Origin: an uncultured Desulfobacterales bacterium
Lineage (GTDB): Bacteria; Desulfobacterota; Desulfobacteria; Desulfobacterales; JAFDCJ01
Assembly (NCBI GenBank): GCA_945787595.1
Contig: CALZJV010000053.1
Span: 1 to 25,731 of the forward strand
Direction of reading: 5' to 3'
DNA: 25,731 nucleotides
The position numbers and the translations under genes were made by a program. How positions within the stretch are numbered: position 1 is the stretch's first letter; each line of letters begins with the position of its first letter. Below are positions 17,301 through 24,224 of this stretch, piece after piece. The notes beneath the pieces are model-generated. The model worked only from the letters and a program-made list of their open reading frames with translations, was not told the DNA's origin and did not search any database.

Positions 17301-18311
17301 TTATTGCACCCTGGGTGCGTATCCCAGTAAATGTCGTATCTGCTCAGCCACACCTTGTGCCGTGGTGATCGGCAGCATGGGCACCCGGATTTCCTGCTGC
17401 CAGGCCAGAAGCCGAGCGATGCGGCCTTTGACACTTTCCGCTATCTTGCGCCGGACTTTTTGCGTTCCCACCGCCAGCTCGATTTGAAGCTCCCCGTCGG
17501 TGATCACCAGGTCCTCGCTGGCCGGTAAATCGGTGGCACTGGGATCGTGAACCACAACACCGATCAAATCGTTGTGTTGAGACAGGCGCAGCATCAATCG
17601 GCGGGTGTGGTCATCGGCACCTTCGAAATCGCTGATCACCGCAATCAGGTAATCGTGTCCGGCCAGGCGCCCTACAGCTTCCAGGACCCTGTTCAGCATC
17701 TCCGGATGGGGGGACACGGCCTGATCCGCCCGCAGTGCGTTATTCATCTCCACCACGGTTTGAAGAATCCGCATCACGTTCTTTCGGCTGCGGTGTGGAC
17801 GGATCTCGACGATCTGACTGTCGCTGAAAACCAGCGCCCCGACACGGTCCCCCTGATCAAGGATCCTCCAGGCTCCCAGCGCGGCCGCCTCGGCCGCTGT
17901 AACGGATTTCATGTTGACCTGGGAACCGAAAAACATGTCGATGCGCTGGTCGACCACCAGCAGCGCGGGCCGCTCGCGCTCTTCGGTAAACACCCGGGTA
18001 TGCGGCTTTTGGGTGCGCGCGGTGACCTTCCAATCGATGGTGCGGATATCGTCGCCGGGATAATAGGCGCGGATCTCTTCGAAATTCAGACCCCGTCCGC
18101 GAACCTTGGATGCGTGACGCCCGGCCAGCAGACTATGCAAGGGCTGGCGGGGAAGAAAGGAAAAGCCCGAGGCCTTGTGCTGGAGCGCCAGCAGTTGGTG
18201 AATGCTTGCGTAGACCCGACCATCAACGGCGCCGTCCGCCTCACGCGCCATGGCGTGTGCGGTATCTCTTTGGGAGAGTCGGTTTTTTTTCATTCCAACG
18301 TCCATTTCCAC
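17301..18311 (-). CDS. DUF58 protein (MoxR-associated)
   Basis: It encodes up to 336 residues. GTG 18311, ATG 18305 and ATG 18293 are all possible starts and none has a clear ribosome site. The defining DUF58 motif is at 81-99: 'RAYYPGDDIRTIDWKVTAR', followed by a vWA-like fold opening with 'LLVVDQRIDMFFGS', where a full MIDAS is not kept. There is no membrane helix, so it is cytosolic. DUF58 genes adjoin MoxR ATPase genes across bacteria and are thought to be their partners or adaptors. It starts 10 bases after moxR, consistent with co-translation. Confidence 0.88.
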   Translation of the reverse strand: MEMDVGMKKNRLSQRDTAHAMAREADGAVDGRVYASIHQLLALQHKASGFSFLPRQPLHSLLAGRHASKVRGRGLNFEEIRAYYPGDDIRTIDWKVTARTQKPHTRVFTEERERPALLVVDQRIDMFFGSQVNMKSVTAAEAAALGAWRILDQGDRVGALVFSDSQIVEIRPHRSRKNVMRILQTVVEMNNALRADQAVSPHPEMLNRVLEAVGRLAGHDYLIAVISDFEGADDHTRRLMLRLSQHNDLIGVVVHDPSATDLPASEDLVITDGELQIELAVGTQKVRRKIAESVKGRIARLLAWQQEIRVPMLPITTAQGVAEQIRHLLGYAPRVQ

Positions 18312-18321
18312 AATTTCCGGA

Positions 18322-19290
18322 CTACGCCACGGCCACCAGTTTCACAATTTCGTCGATCACCTGATCTGCGGTGATGCCCTCGGCGTTGGCCTCGTACGAG
18401 AGGATGATGCGGTGACGGAGGCATTGGTGGATCACCGCCTGGATATCCTCGGGGGTGACATACGCACGTCCCTGGAGCCACGCATGCGCACGCGACACTT
18501 TGTCCAAAGCGATCGATCCCCGTGGGCTGGCCCCGATCAGAAGCCATCGTTTCAGATCCTCCCCGTAGCCGTCCGGACGCCGCGTTGCTGCAATCAAGCT
18601 GACAATATAGAATTCAACGGCCTCGGACACTTCCACGCTATCGATTTGTGCGCGGGCGTCAATAATCACCTGCTGGGGCATTTGTTCTGGCGGCGCGGCC
18701 GCCGCCCCTGCCTTTGACTCGCCTCGAACCAGCCGGATGATCTCAAGCTCGGCGGCATCGTCCGGATGGGTGATGGTGACGTGGATCAGGAAACGATCCA
18801 TCTGTGCTTCGGGCAGCGGATAGGTTCCTTCCTGCTCGATAGGATTCTGAGTCGCCAGCACCATAAAAAGGTCCGGGAGCCGGTGCGTCGTGCCGGCCAC
18901 CGTGACCTGCCGCTCTTCCATGGCCTCCAGCAGGGCGGCCTGGACCTTGGCCGGCGCGCGGTTGATTTCATCGGCCAGGATCAAGTTGCCGAAGATCGGC
19001 CCGGGTTGGAATTTAAATTCGCCCTTGCCGCCTTCGGAGTAGTATACCTCCGCACCGGTCACGTCCGACGGAAGCAAGTCCGGCGTGAACTGGATGCGCT
19101 GAAATTCGGATTCGAGCTGTGTCGACAGGGTCTTGATGGCGCGGGTCTTGGCCAGGCCTGGCAAGCCTTCCATCAGCACGTTGCCGTTGCACAGCAGTGC
19201 AATGATCAACTGTTCGATGACGGTTTCCTGGCCGATGATGGACTGGGCCATCTGGGCTTTAATCTGCAAAATTGACTCACGTGTGTTCAT
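18322..19290 (-). CDS. MoxR-type AAA+ ATPase
   Basis: The 322-residue product starts at ATG 19290, with GAGAGG five to six bases upstream. Walker A is at 42-49 ('GLPGLAKT'), Walker B has Asp107-Glu108 ('LILADEINRAP'), and sensor 1 is 'LATQNPIEQEGTYPLPEAQ', all standard for MoxR. The C-terminal lid contains 'GASPRGSIAL', the family's sensor-2 region. MoxR ATPases act as chaperones that mature or insert cofactors into partner proteins, the classic case being periplasmic methanol dehydrogenase. No dehydrogenase is nearby; the hydrolases of this locus are candidate clients (inference). Its start overlaps the stop of the small secreted protein by four bases. Confidence 0.95.
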   Translation of the reverse strand: MNTRESILQIKAQMAQSIIGQETVIEQLIIALLCNGNVLMEGLPGLAKTRAIKTLSTQLESEFQRIQFTPDLLPSDVTGAEVYYSEGGKGEFKFQPGPIFGNLILADEINRAPAKVQAALLEAMEERQVTVAGTTHRLPDLFMVLATQNPIEQEGTYPLPEAQMDRFLIHVTITHPDDAAELEIIRLVRGESKAGAAAAPPEQMPQQVIIDARAQIDSVEVSEAVEFYIVSLIAATRRPDGYGEDLKRWLLIGASPRGSIALDKVSRAHAWLQGRAYVTPEDIQAVIHQCLRHRIILSYEANAEGITADQVIDEIVKLVAVA

Positions 19291-19718
19291 GGGATCCTCT
19301 CAAATTCGACCTCGAATTGCTGCTTGATTGCGGCCTGGAAATAGATGCCCACCAGTCGATCTCTGACCGGATCGTATGCCAGCGTGTAGGTAGAGCCGGG
19401 ATAATTCGGCGCGCGCAGCTCGACAAAAGCGCCAAGGTGACCCTCCTGATGTTTCCAGGCAGCCCGCGATACATGGATCGGGTGCGGATTAAAATAGGCC
19501 GCTTTCAACCGGCCGTCCGGGCCGGGATCGCTCAGTTGCAGGATGTAGCCGCCGTCGGGCCGCAGCCAACGCCCCACCAGCTTGGCCGGGTCCGGGCCGG
19601 CCGCCGAGGTGGTTTCGGCATGGGACCAGAATGGATAGGCGCCGTATGCCTGAACAAACAGCCCTGCCGACAAGATAGCGGCAAAGCAAAAGGTTTTTGT
19701 TGCAGACCAAAGTTTCAT
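19287..19718 (-). CDS. Small secreted protein of unknown function, first gene of the MoxR/Bat operon
   Basis: ATG 19718 is chosen: GAGG lies five to six bases upstream and a signal peptide follows ('MKLWSATKTFCFAAIL', cleavage near residue 26), while the longer frame from 19808 adds a hydrophilic stretch in front of it. The mature part of about 117 residues is compact and beta-rich, with 'LVGRWLRPDGGYILQL', 'AYFNPHPIHVSRA', 'LRAPNYPGSTYTLAYDP' and 'GIYFQAA'. It reads like a small lipocalin-like barrel. I do not recognise a named family, though I have an impression of similar conserved proteins elsewhere. There is no lipobox. Its overlap with moxR (ATGA) makes it part of the operon and a likely periplasmic partner or client. 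Confidence 0.7.
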   Translation of the reverse strand: MKLWSATKTFCFAAILSAGLFVQAYGAYPFWSHAETTSAAGPDPAKLVGRWLRPDGGYILQLSDPGPDGRLKAAYFNPHPIHVSRAAWKHQEGHLGAFVELRAPNYPGSTYTLAYDPVRDRLVGIYFQAAIKQQFEVEFERIP

Positions 19719-19935
19719 TGTGTCCTCATCGCATGGAAAACGCTTTTTGGCCGGGGCACTGGATTCATTGGCGGGTTTGAATCGATTGGCTTGGCCGCGT
19801 CCATCCATTGCGGGCGCGTGGTCAAGCCTTCAATGCCAAGCCACCAATGTTTTGGAATGCCACGATTTTTCATCCGCTGCGGGAGCCAATCGGCCTCCCG
19901 GCCGGGAAGACCGAAAACCCGACGGATGTTTTAGG

Positions 19936-19963
19936 GCCGGCGGACGCCTGGCGTACCGCCGGC
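19936..19963. repeat. Strong G+C-rich inverted repeat after the sulfatase pseudogene
   Basis: GCCGGCGGACGCC pairs with GGCGT-CCGCCGGC around a one-base centre (19949), with a single bulged A (19955), giving 13 paired bases. No T run follows on either strand. It may halt or stabilise the sulfatase transcript, or be a REP-like element. Confidence 0.55.
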
Positions 19964-20093
19964 ATACTGATTGCACAAACCCTTCCCTGAGTTAGTCGGA
20001 ATTTGCATAAGCCCTTTTTTGCGAATCTGCTCCAGAATTTTCAGGGCCTTCAGCAAACGGCAGTTTATGTCCCCGGCATTTAACACCATCCCT

Positions 20094-20113
20094 TCCTGGA
20101 ATGTCCTGGAATG
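20094..20113. repeat. Perfect 10-bp tandem duplication inside the sulfatase pseudogene
   Basis: TCCTGGAATG occurs twice head to tail (20094-20103 and 20104-20113). Ten bases shift the frame, and excision of one unit rejoins the family's normal C-terminal sequence, so it is a recent slippage-type mutation. Confidence 0.9.
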
Positions 20114-21051
20114 GATAACCATCCAAGCTAGCGATAAATTTCTGTATCTCCACCTGAATCGGGACGAACAGCCACATGTTGTCCACCATCCATCGCACGT
20201 ACATCTCCGACTCTTCCCAGGCATGTTCGTAAGGGTCGGCCTTCAGATGGACAATTGCCGGCCATGCGGTTTCGTTGCGGATTGCGTCGTTGATTGCGCC
20301 ATCGAGTTGCGCGAAATGAACCTTCCAGTCATTCCAGCGTACTGCGTTCAACTCTCCGCCCTGGCCGAAGTAGAAGATCTGTTCGCGCGGCCCCTTGTCG
20401 GTCTCGCCTTTGAATCGAGGCAAGAAGTTGTAACCGTCGATATGCACCTTCCACTGCTTGCCATTGGCGGTGTGGCCTTTCTTGACCTTCTCGACGATGT
20501 CAGGTTCGCCCACCGCCGCCATCAGGGTCGGCATCCTGTCTTCCTGGCTGATGATGTCATTATTCTTGGTGCCGGGCTCGATTACCCCGGGCCATTTCAC
20601 CAACAGCGGCACACGGAAGCCGCCCTCCCATGTGGTGCCCTTCTCGCCCTTGAACGGGGTGATGCCGCCATCTGGCCAGGACACGGTTTCGGCCCCGTTG
20701 TCGGAGCTGTAGATGATGATGGTATTCTCGGCGATGCCAAGTTCATCGAGCTTGTCAAGCAAAGTCCCCACGTGATCGTCATGTTCGACCATGCCGTCCG
20801 GATAGAGGCCGATGCCGGTAAGGCCTTCGGCTTCTTTTTTCAGACGCGTCCAGACGTGCATGCGCGTGGTATTCATCCAAACGAAGAACGGCTTCTTCGC
20901 CGCGTGAGCGCGGTCGATGCAACAAAAACCGGCTTCTCGATGTCAATCGGCGGACGGCGAAAAACATCGACGTTTTTTGTTACGGTTAATATCGACGGCA
21001 AAGCAAGGCTGCCAAACGAAAAGATTGGCGCCCGGCGGGTGTAATCCCAAA

Positions 21052-22602
21052 CTACTGGGTTGGGTTGCTCTGCAAGGTCTGCAGTACCTGGTCGAGATTG
21101 AAGCTGCCGGGCTTTTGCCGCGGCGGAAACTCCTTATAGGTTGCCAGGTGCTGTGCCACATAACTGACGGCGGGGAGGATCAGATAGGCGCGCTCGAACC
21201 GCCACATATTGTACATTTCCGCCTCTTGATCGGCGCGCTCGAAGGGGTCGCCCCGCATGTCGATCAGCTTCGGCACGCGCAGGGTCACCAGGGGCTCCTG
21301 CCAGACCTCGAAACCATGCGCGCGCTGCTCCATGAACACCATCTTCCAGCGGCCGTAGCGCAAGCCGGTGAGGTTGCCGTCATCGGACCAGAAGAAGAAC
21401 TCCTTGCGGGGACCCTCCTCGACTTCGCCCTTGAAGTAGGGGAGCATATTATAGCCATCAAGATGAACCTTGAAATCCCTGCCGTTGGCCTGATGGCCCT
21501 TGAGCAGTTTCTCCTTGATGTCCGGCTCACCGACCGCGGCCATCAAAGTCGGCAGCATGTCTTCGTGTGAGAACACATCGTTGTATGTGCTGCCGGGTTT
21601 GATGACACCGGGCCATTTGATCAGGGTTGGCACCCGATAACCACCATCCCAGTTCGAGTTTTTCTCGTTGCGGAAAGGGGTGGTGCCGCCATCAGGCCAA
21701 CTGAAGGTCTCGGCTCCATTATCGGTGGAATACATGACGATAGTGTTCTCATCCAAACCAAGTTCCTTGAGCTTGTCGAGAAGTTGACCTATGTGGTTGT
21801 CATGCTCGGCCATCCCATCGGCGTATATGCCGAGGCCTGTCACCCCTTCAGACTCTTTCTTGAGGTGGGTAAACACGTGCATCCTTGAGGAGTTCCACCA
21901 TAACAGGAATGGTTTGCCCGCTTTTTTTGCGCGTTCCATGAAGTCGATTGCACCGGCGGTGACTTCCTCGTCGATCGTCTCCATGCGCTTTCGGGTCAGC
22001 GGACCGGTATCCTCGATCTTGCCATCCGCGGTGCTGTGGATGACGCCGCGTGGCCCGAACTTCTTCTTGAATTCGTCACCCTTCGGATAGTCGGCATGTT
22101 CCGGCTCTTCCTCGGCGTTGAGGTGGTAGAGGTTGCCCTGGAACTCGTCGAAGCCGTGATTGGTCGGCAGATGCTCGTCCAGATCGCCCAGATGGTTTTT
22201 GCCAAACTGGCCTGTCATATAGCCGTGGTTCTTGAGCAACTCGGCCAGAGTCGGATCTTTCTCGGAGAGGCCTTCCTTGGCCCCCGGCAAACCGACCTTG
22301 AGCAGCCCCGTGCGAAACGGGCTCTGCCCGGTAATGAACGCCGACCGACCGGCGGTGCAACTCTGCCCGCCATACCAATCGGTAAACATCGCACCCTCGT
22401 TGGCGATGCGGTCGATGTTCGGTGTCTTGTAACCCATCATGCCGTGATTGTAGGCGCTGATATTGAACCAGCCTATGTCATCTCCCCAGATGACCAAGAT
22501 GTTGGGTTTGTCCGCAGCTGCGGCCAAACCGCTGATCGCGACAATCGCTAGCAAGCATAAGGCCATGCAAAAATAGATAAATGGTCCTTTTCTCAGATTC
22601 AT
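21052..22602 (-). CDS. Secreted Cys-type arylsulfatase (AP superfamily)
   Basis: ATG 22602 is supported by AAAGGAGGG seven bases upstream; the frame extends to 22671 without such support. The product is 516 residues, with a signal peptide cleaved near residue 30 ('ISGLAAAADKPN'). Metal-binding Asp41/Asp42 ('VIWGDDIGW') and the sulfatase signature Cys82-Thr-Ala-Gly-Arg86 ('QSCTAGRSAFITGQ') are intact; the Cys is converted to formylglycine by a separate maturase (anSME or FGE), not present in the window. The second metal half-site is 'YSTDNGAE'. It hydrolyses a sulfate ester in the periplasm or outside the cell; the substrate is unknown. In a sulfate reducer, released sulfate could feed respiration, which is inference. 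A decayed paralogue follows it. Confidence 0.92.
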   Translation of the reverse strand: MNLRKGPFIYFCMALCLLAIVAISGLAAAADKPNILVIWGDDIGWFNISAYNHGMMGYKTPNIDRIANEGAMFTDWYGGQSCTAGRSAFITGQSPFRTGLLKVGLPGAKEGLSEKDPTLAELLKNHGYMTGQFGKNHLGDLDEHLPTNHGFDEFQGNLYHLNAEEEPEHADYPKGDEFKKKFGPRGVIHSTADGKIEDTGPLTRKRMETIDEEVTAGAIDFMERAKKAGKPFLLWWNSSRMHVFTHLKKESEGVTGLGIYADGMAEHDNHIGQLLDKLKELGLDENTIVMYSTDNGAETFSWPDGGTTPFRNEKNSNWDGGYRVPTLIKWPGVIKPGSTYNDVFSHEDMLPTLMAAVGEPDIKEKLLKGHQANGRDFKVHLDGYNMLPYFKGEVEEGPRKEFFFWSDDGNLTGLRYGRWKMVFMEQRAHGFEVWQEPLVTLRVPKLIDMRGDPFERADQEAEMYNMWRFERAYLILPAVSYVAQHLATYKEFPPRQKPGSFNLDQVLQTLQSNPTQ

Positions 22603-22704
22603 TGTACGCCCTCCTTTCGTTTGATTTATTGATTTTGAAGTTCTAATGTGGAGCATTGTCTTATCTGGCAAATATTATATCTATCTAGAATTATTTTAGA
22701 TTTG

Positions 22705-23073
22705 TCAAATCATTTTATAATTGAAGACACCATGGATTGCTGGTAATTTCATGGAGTATTGCAGTAGGTGAATTTTTGTGTGGGGTAAGATTTCTAATTC
22801 TTCAGGAAAAGTATTACCACTCGATAGCGGGTCAACAAATTTTTCTTGATAGTCCTCGAATTTAATCTTTGTACATTTGCTATGGCATTCTACAATATTT
22901 CGTAAGAGTGCGAATTGTGGATGCCTCAATATATCATCTGAGGCATGCCTGTAACTGCTTGGTTTGCGAATTAAAGAATCCGAGCCCAGCTTCCGGCCCG
23001 TAGGGCCTACAGCCCGGAGGGAGGACCAGAATTTCAATATTGAATTAAATCCATAAGTTTCCAAAATTGCCAT
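22705..23073 (-). CDS. Doubtful ORF, unrecognised
   Basis: A 122-codon frame starts at an ATG placed directly after the T run of the qmo terminator, with no ribosome site. The first part ('SSLRAVGPTGRKLGS') is simply the translation of the palindrome at 22993-23017, which argues against a conserved protein. The second part ('EELEILPHTKIHLLQYSMKL') looks more protein-like, but I recognise no family. If it is not a gene, 22603-23127 is non-coding. In front of the sulfatase it contains TTGACA (22708-22703, minus strand) and TATAAT (22678-22673), which are too far apart to make a normal promoter pair. Confidence 0.25.
   Translation of the reverse strand: MAILETYGFNSILKFWSSLRAVGPTGRKLGSDSLIRKPSSYRHASDDILRHPQFALLRNIVECHSKCTKIKFEDYQEKFVDPLSSGNTFPEELEILPHTKIHLLQYSMKLPAIHGVFNYKMI
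22993..23017. repeat. Imperfect G+C-rich palindrome (REP-like)
   Basis: Twelve-base arms CCGGCCCGTAGG and CCTACAGCCCGG pair around a single G with two mismatches, inside an otherwise A+T-rich stretch. The compositional contrast and symmetry suggest a small dispersed repeat, which cannot be confirmed from one copy. Confidence 0.45.
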
Positions 23074-23074
23074 T

Positions 23075-23105
23075 AAAAAGGGAAGCCGATAAAGCTTCCC
23101 TTTTT
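23075..23105 (-). terminator. Bidirectional rho-independent terminator after qmoC
   Basis: Perfect 12-base arms (AAAAAGGGAAGC and GCTTCCCTTTTT) enclose a seven-base loop. On the minus strand the stem is followed by the T run right after the qmoC stop at 23128, so it closes the qmo operon. The plus direction has six T residues and could work too. Confidence 0.85.
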
Positions 23106-23127
23106 TGCTTTTATTTTCGATAATTAC

Positions 23128-23571
23128 TTAAAAATTCCGCCCGGCATACTCATTGTAGGCCATGGCCACCGTACGATACACCAGATGAGATAGCTTCGAA
23201 AAGGGCAGATAGACGATCATGCTGAAAACCAGCATGAGATGAATGTAATATAACACGTAACAAATAAAGGCCCAGCCGGCAAGTCTGGTCAGCTCGGTCG
23301 CCATGCCGCTGACGCCCAATCCGAAAGCAAGATAAACGAGGTACCAATCCCAGTAACCGGATACCTGATCTTCCTTAGCCTTGCGGTTTTTGATCAAAAG
23401 GGTGGTTCCAACGATAATGGCAATACCACTCAGATTGGCCAGCCATTTGACGGGATTCAGTTGAGACCAGGGTCCATGTAAAGGACCGTCGGGAAGTAAA
23501 TAGGAGCCATAGAGCACTAGAAAAATAATACTGGTCACGATAAAGCAGCCGATAAAACCATACATCGTCAA
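23128..23571 (-). CDS. qmoC: QmoC C-terminal membrane part, separated from its N-terminus by a frameshift/deletion
   Basis: This frame codes for the cytochrome-b-like, menaquinone-interacting membrane half of QmoC: 'YGFIGCFIVTSIIFLVLYG', 'NPVKWLANLSGIAIIVG', 'VSGMATELTRLAGWAF', 'YLPFSKLSHLVYRTVAMAY', with His and Arg residues in the helices. The called start is a TTG at 23571 without a ribosome site. QmoC-like sequence continues upstream in the same frame ('GFYKFSDCTENNEREVAHLL') to about 23625, so this is not an independent gene but the 3' part of a broken one. It ends at 23128, just before the terminator. It could only be made by re-initiation or if the break is a sequence error. Confidence 0.75.
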   Translation of the reverse strand: MTMYGFIGCFIVTSIIFLVLYGSYLLPDGPLHGPWSQLNPVKWLANLSGIAIIVGTTLLIKNRKAKEDQVSGYWDWYLVYLAFGLGVSGMATELTRLAGWAFICYVLYYIHLMLVFSMIVYLPFSKLSHLVYRTVAMAYNEYAGRNF

Positions 23572-24128
23572 CAGGTGGGCAACTTCACGTTCGTTATTCT
23601 CCGTGCAATCCGAAAACTTATAGAACCCGGAACCATAACCATATCCACCAGCCAGGTGGATATAAATTTGTAATGTTTGATCCCTTCGCTGGTATCCGGA
23701 GTAAAATCGAGCAGACCGGTAATTAGTCCAATCACAAGAAACAAGACGGCCGGAATTGCCAGTAAAATCGGCAGTTTTTTAGGATCTTTCAAGGCTTTGG
23801 CCAAGGCTTTCGGCTGGGCGTACTCCGAAATCGTGTATGAACGCACGGCCGCCAGCACATCTCCCGGTTTGGCCTCCCGCGGGCAGAGGGTCGAGCAATC
23901 GCCACAGTTGTGGCACAGCCAGATGTCGGAATTACCCACAAGCTTGTCTTTCAAGCCCCAGGATGCCGCAATCATCTCCTTGCGAGGAAAGGGTTTGGTG
24001 TCCGGAGAAATCGGACAGGCCACCGAGCAGGTGGCGCACTGATAACACTTTTTCAAGTCCTCACCGCCCAGAGCCCCCACTTCCTTGATAAAATCTAAAT
24101 CAGGCTCGATAAGGTATGCTTCCGTCAT
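23568..24128 (-). CDS. qmoC: QmoC N-terminal part (iron-sulfur domain and first membrane helix), gene broken by internal deletion
   Basis: ATG 24128 has GGGAGG seven bases upstream and is preferred to ATG 24143. Two [4Fe-4S] motifs of the HdrC type are intact ('CYQCATCSVACP' and 'CHNCGDCSTLCP'), followed by a transmembrane helix ('LPILLAIPAVLFLVIGLI') and 'HYKFISTWLVDMVMVPG'. After that Pro-Gly the frame turns into a nonsense tail ending at TGA 23568, while real QmoC sequence resumes in the next frame at 'GFYKFSDC'. From what I recall of the family, some fifty residues including a second helix are missing between the two. QmoC passes electrons between menaquinone and QmoAB for APS reduction, so a break here should disable the complex, unless the gap is an assembly or sequencing fault. 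Confidence 0.8.
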   Translation of the reverse strand: MTEAYLIEPDLDFIKEVGALGGEDLKKCYQCATCSVACPISPDTKPFPRKEMIAASWGLKDKLVGNSDIWLCHNCGDCSTLCPREAKPGDVLAAVRSYTISEYAQPKALAKALKDPKKLPILLAIPAVLFLVIGLITGLLDFTPDTSEGIKHYKFISTWLVDMVMVPGSISFRIARRITNVKLPTC

Positions 24129-24157
24129 ATTTCTACCTCCCATTACAATTGAATAAT

Positions 24158-24223
24158 GAAGATTGAAGATTGAAGATTGAAGAAAACGATTTCTCTTAGA
24201 TTGTCATTCGTCATTCGTCATTC
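24158..24223. repeat. Two adjacent heptanucleotide microsatellites between qmoB and qmoC
   Basis: GAAGATT is repeated three times and partly a fourth (24158-24182), and GTCATTC three times (24203-24223). Both are 7-mer units in the 81-96 bases between qmoB and qmoC. Copy-number changes would alter the spacing inside the operon but not any reading frame. Confidence 0.85.
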
Positions 24224-24224
24224 C

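Larger units (their letters stand above)
19931..20918 (-). pseudogene. Sulfatase pseudogene: missing N-terminal half, frameshifted by a 10-bp duplication
   Basis: Homology to the upstream sulfatase begins abruptly at about 20918 ('IDRAHAAKKPFFVWMN'), corresponding to residue 222 of that protein, so the metal Asp pair and the formylglycine Cys motif are absent. The frame then reads the normal second half ('YSSDNGAETVSWPDGG', 'FRVPLLVKWPGV'). At 20094-20113 a perfect 10-base tandem duplication breaks the frame; removing one copy restores 'GYPFQEGMVLNAGDINC' and then 'LLKALKILEQIRKKG', ending at 19931. As it stands the frame stops at 19992 with an aberrant tail. There is no ribosome site at the internal ATG 20876. 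It is a decayed tandem paralogue and non-catalytic in any case. Confidence 0.85.

Noticed and set aside
19788..19842. Inverted repeat GGCTTGGC ... GCCAAGCC upstream of the small secreted protein, as an operator
   Set aside because: The arms are eight bases with a 39-base spacer, which is easily chance in this composition, and no regulator gene is adjacent.
20876..20918. Internal ATG 20876 as a real start of a short sulfatase-like gene
   Set aside because: There is no ribosome site, homology extends upstream of it in frame, and the catalytic half is missing.
19971..21044. 357-codon plus-strand frame across the sulfatase pseudogene
   Set aside because: It is antisense to sulfatase homology over most of its length and not recognisable as a protein; its openness reflects the G+C-rich codon pattern of the other strand.
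22673..22708. TTGACA and TATAAT as the sulfatase promoter
   Set aside because: The two hexamers are about 24 bases apart, too far for a sigma-70 pair; either may be chance in this A+T-rich stretch.
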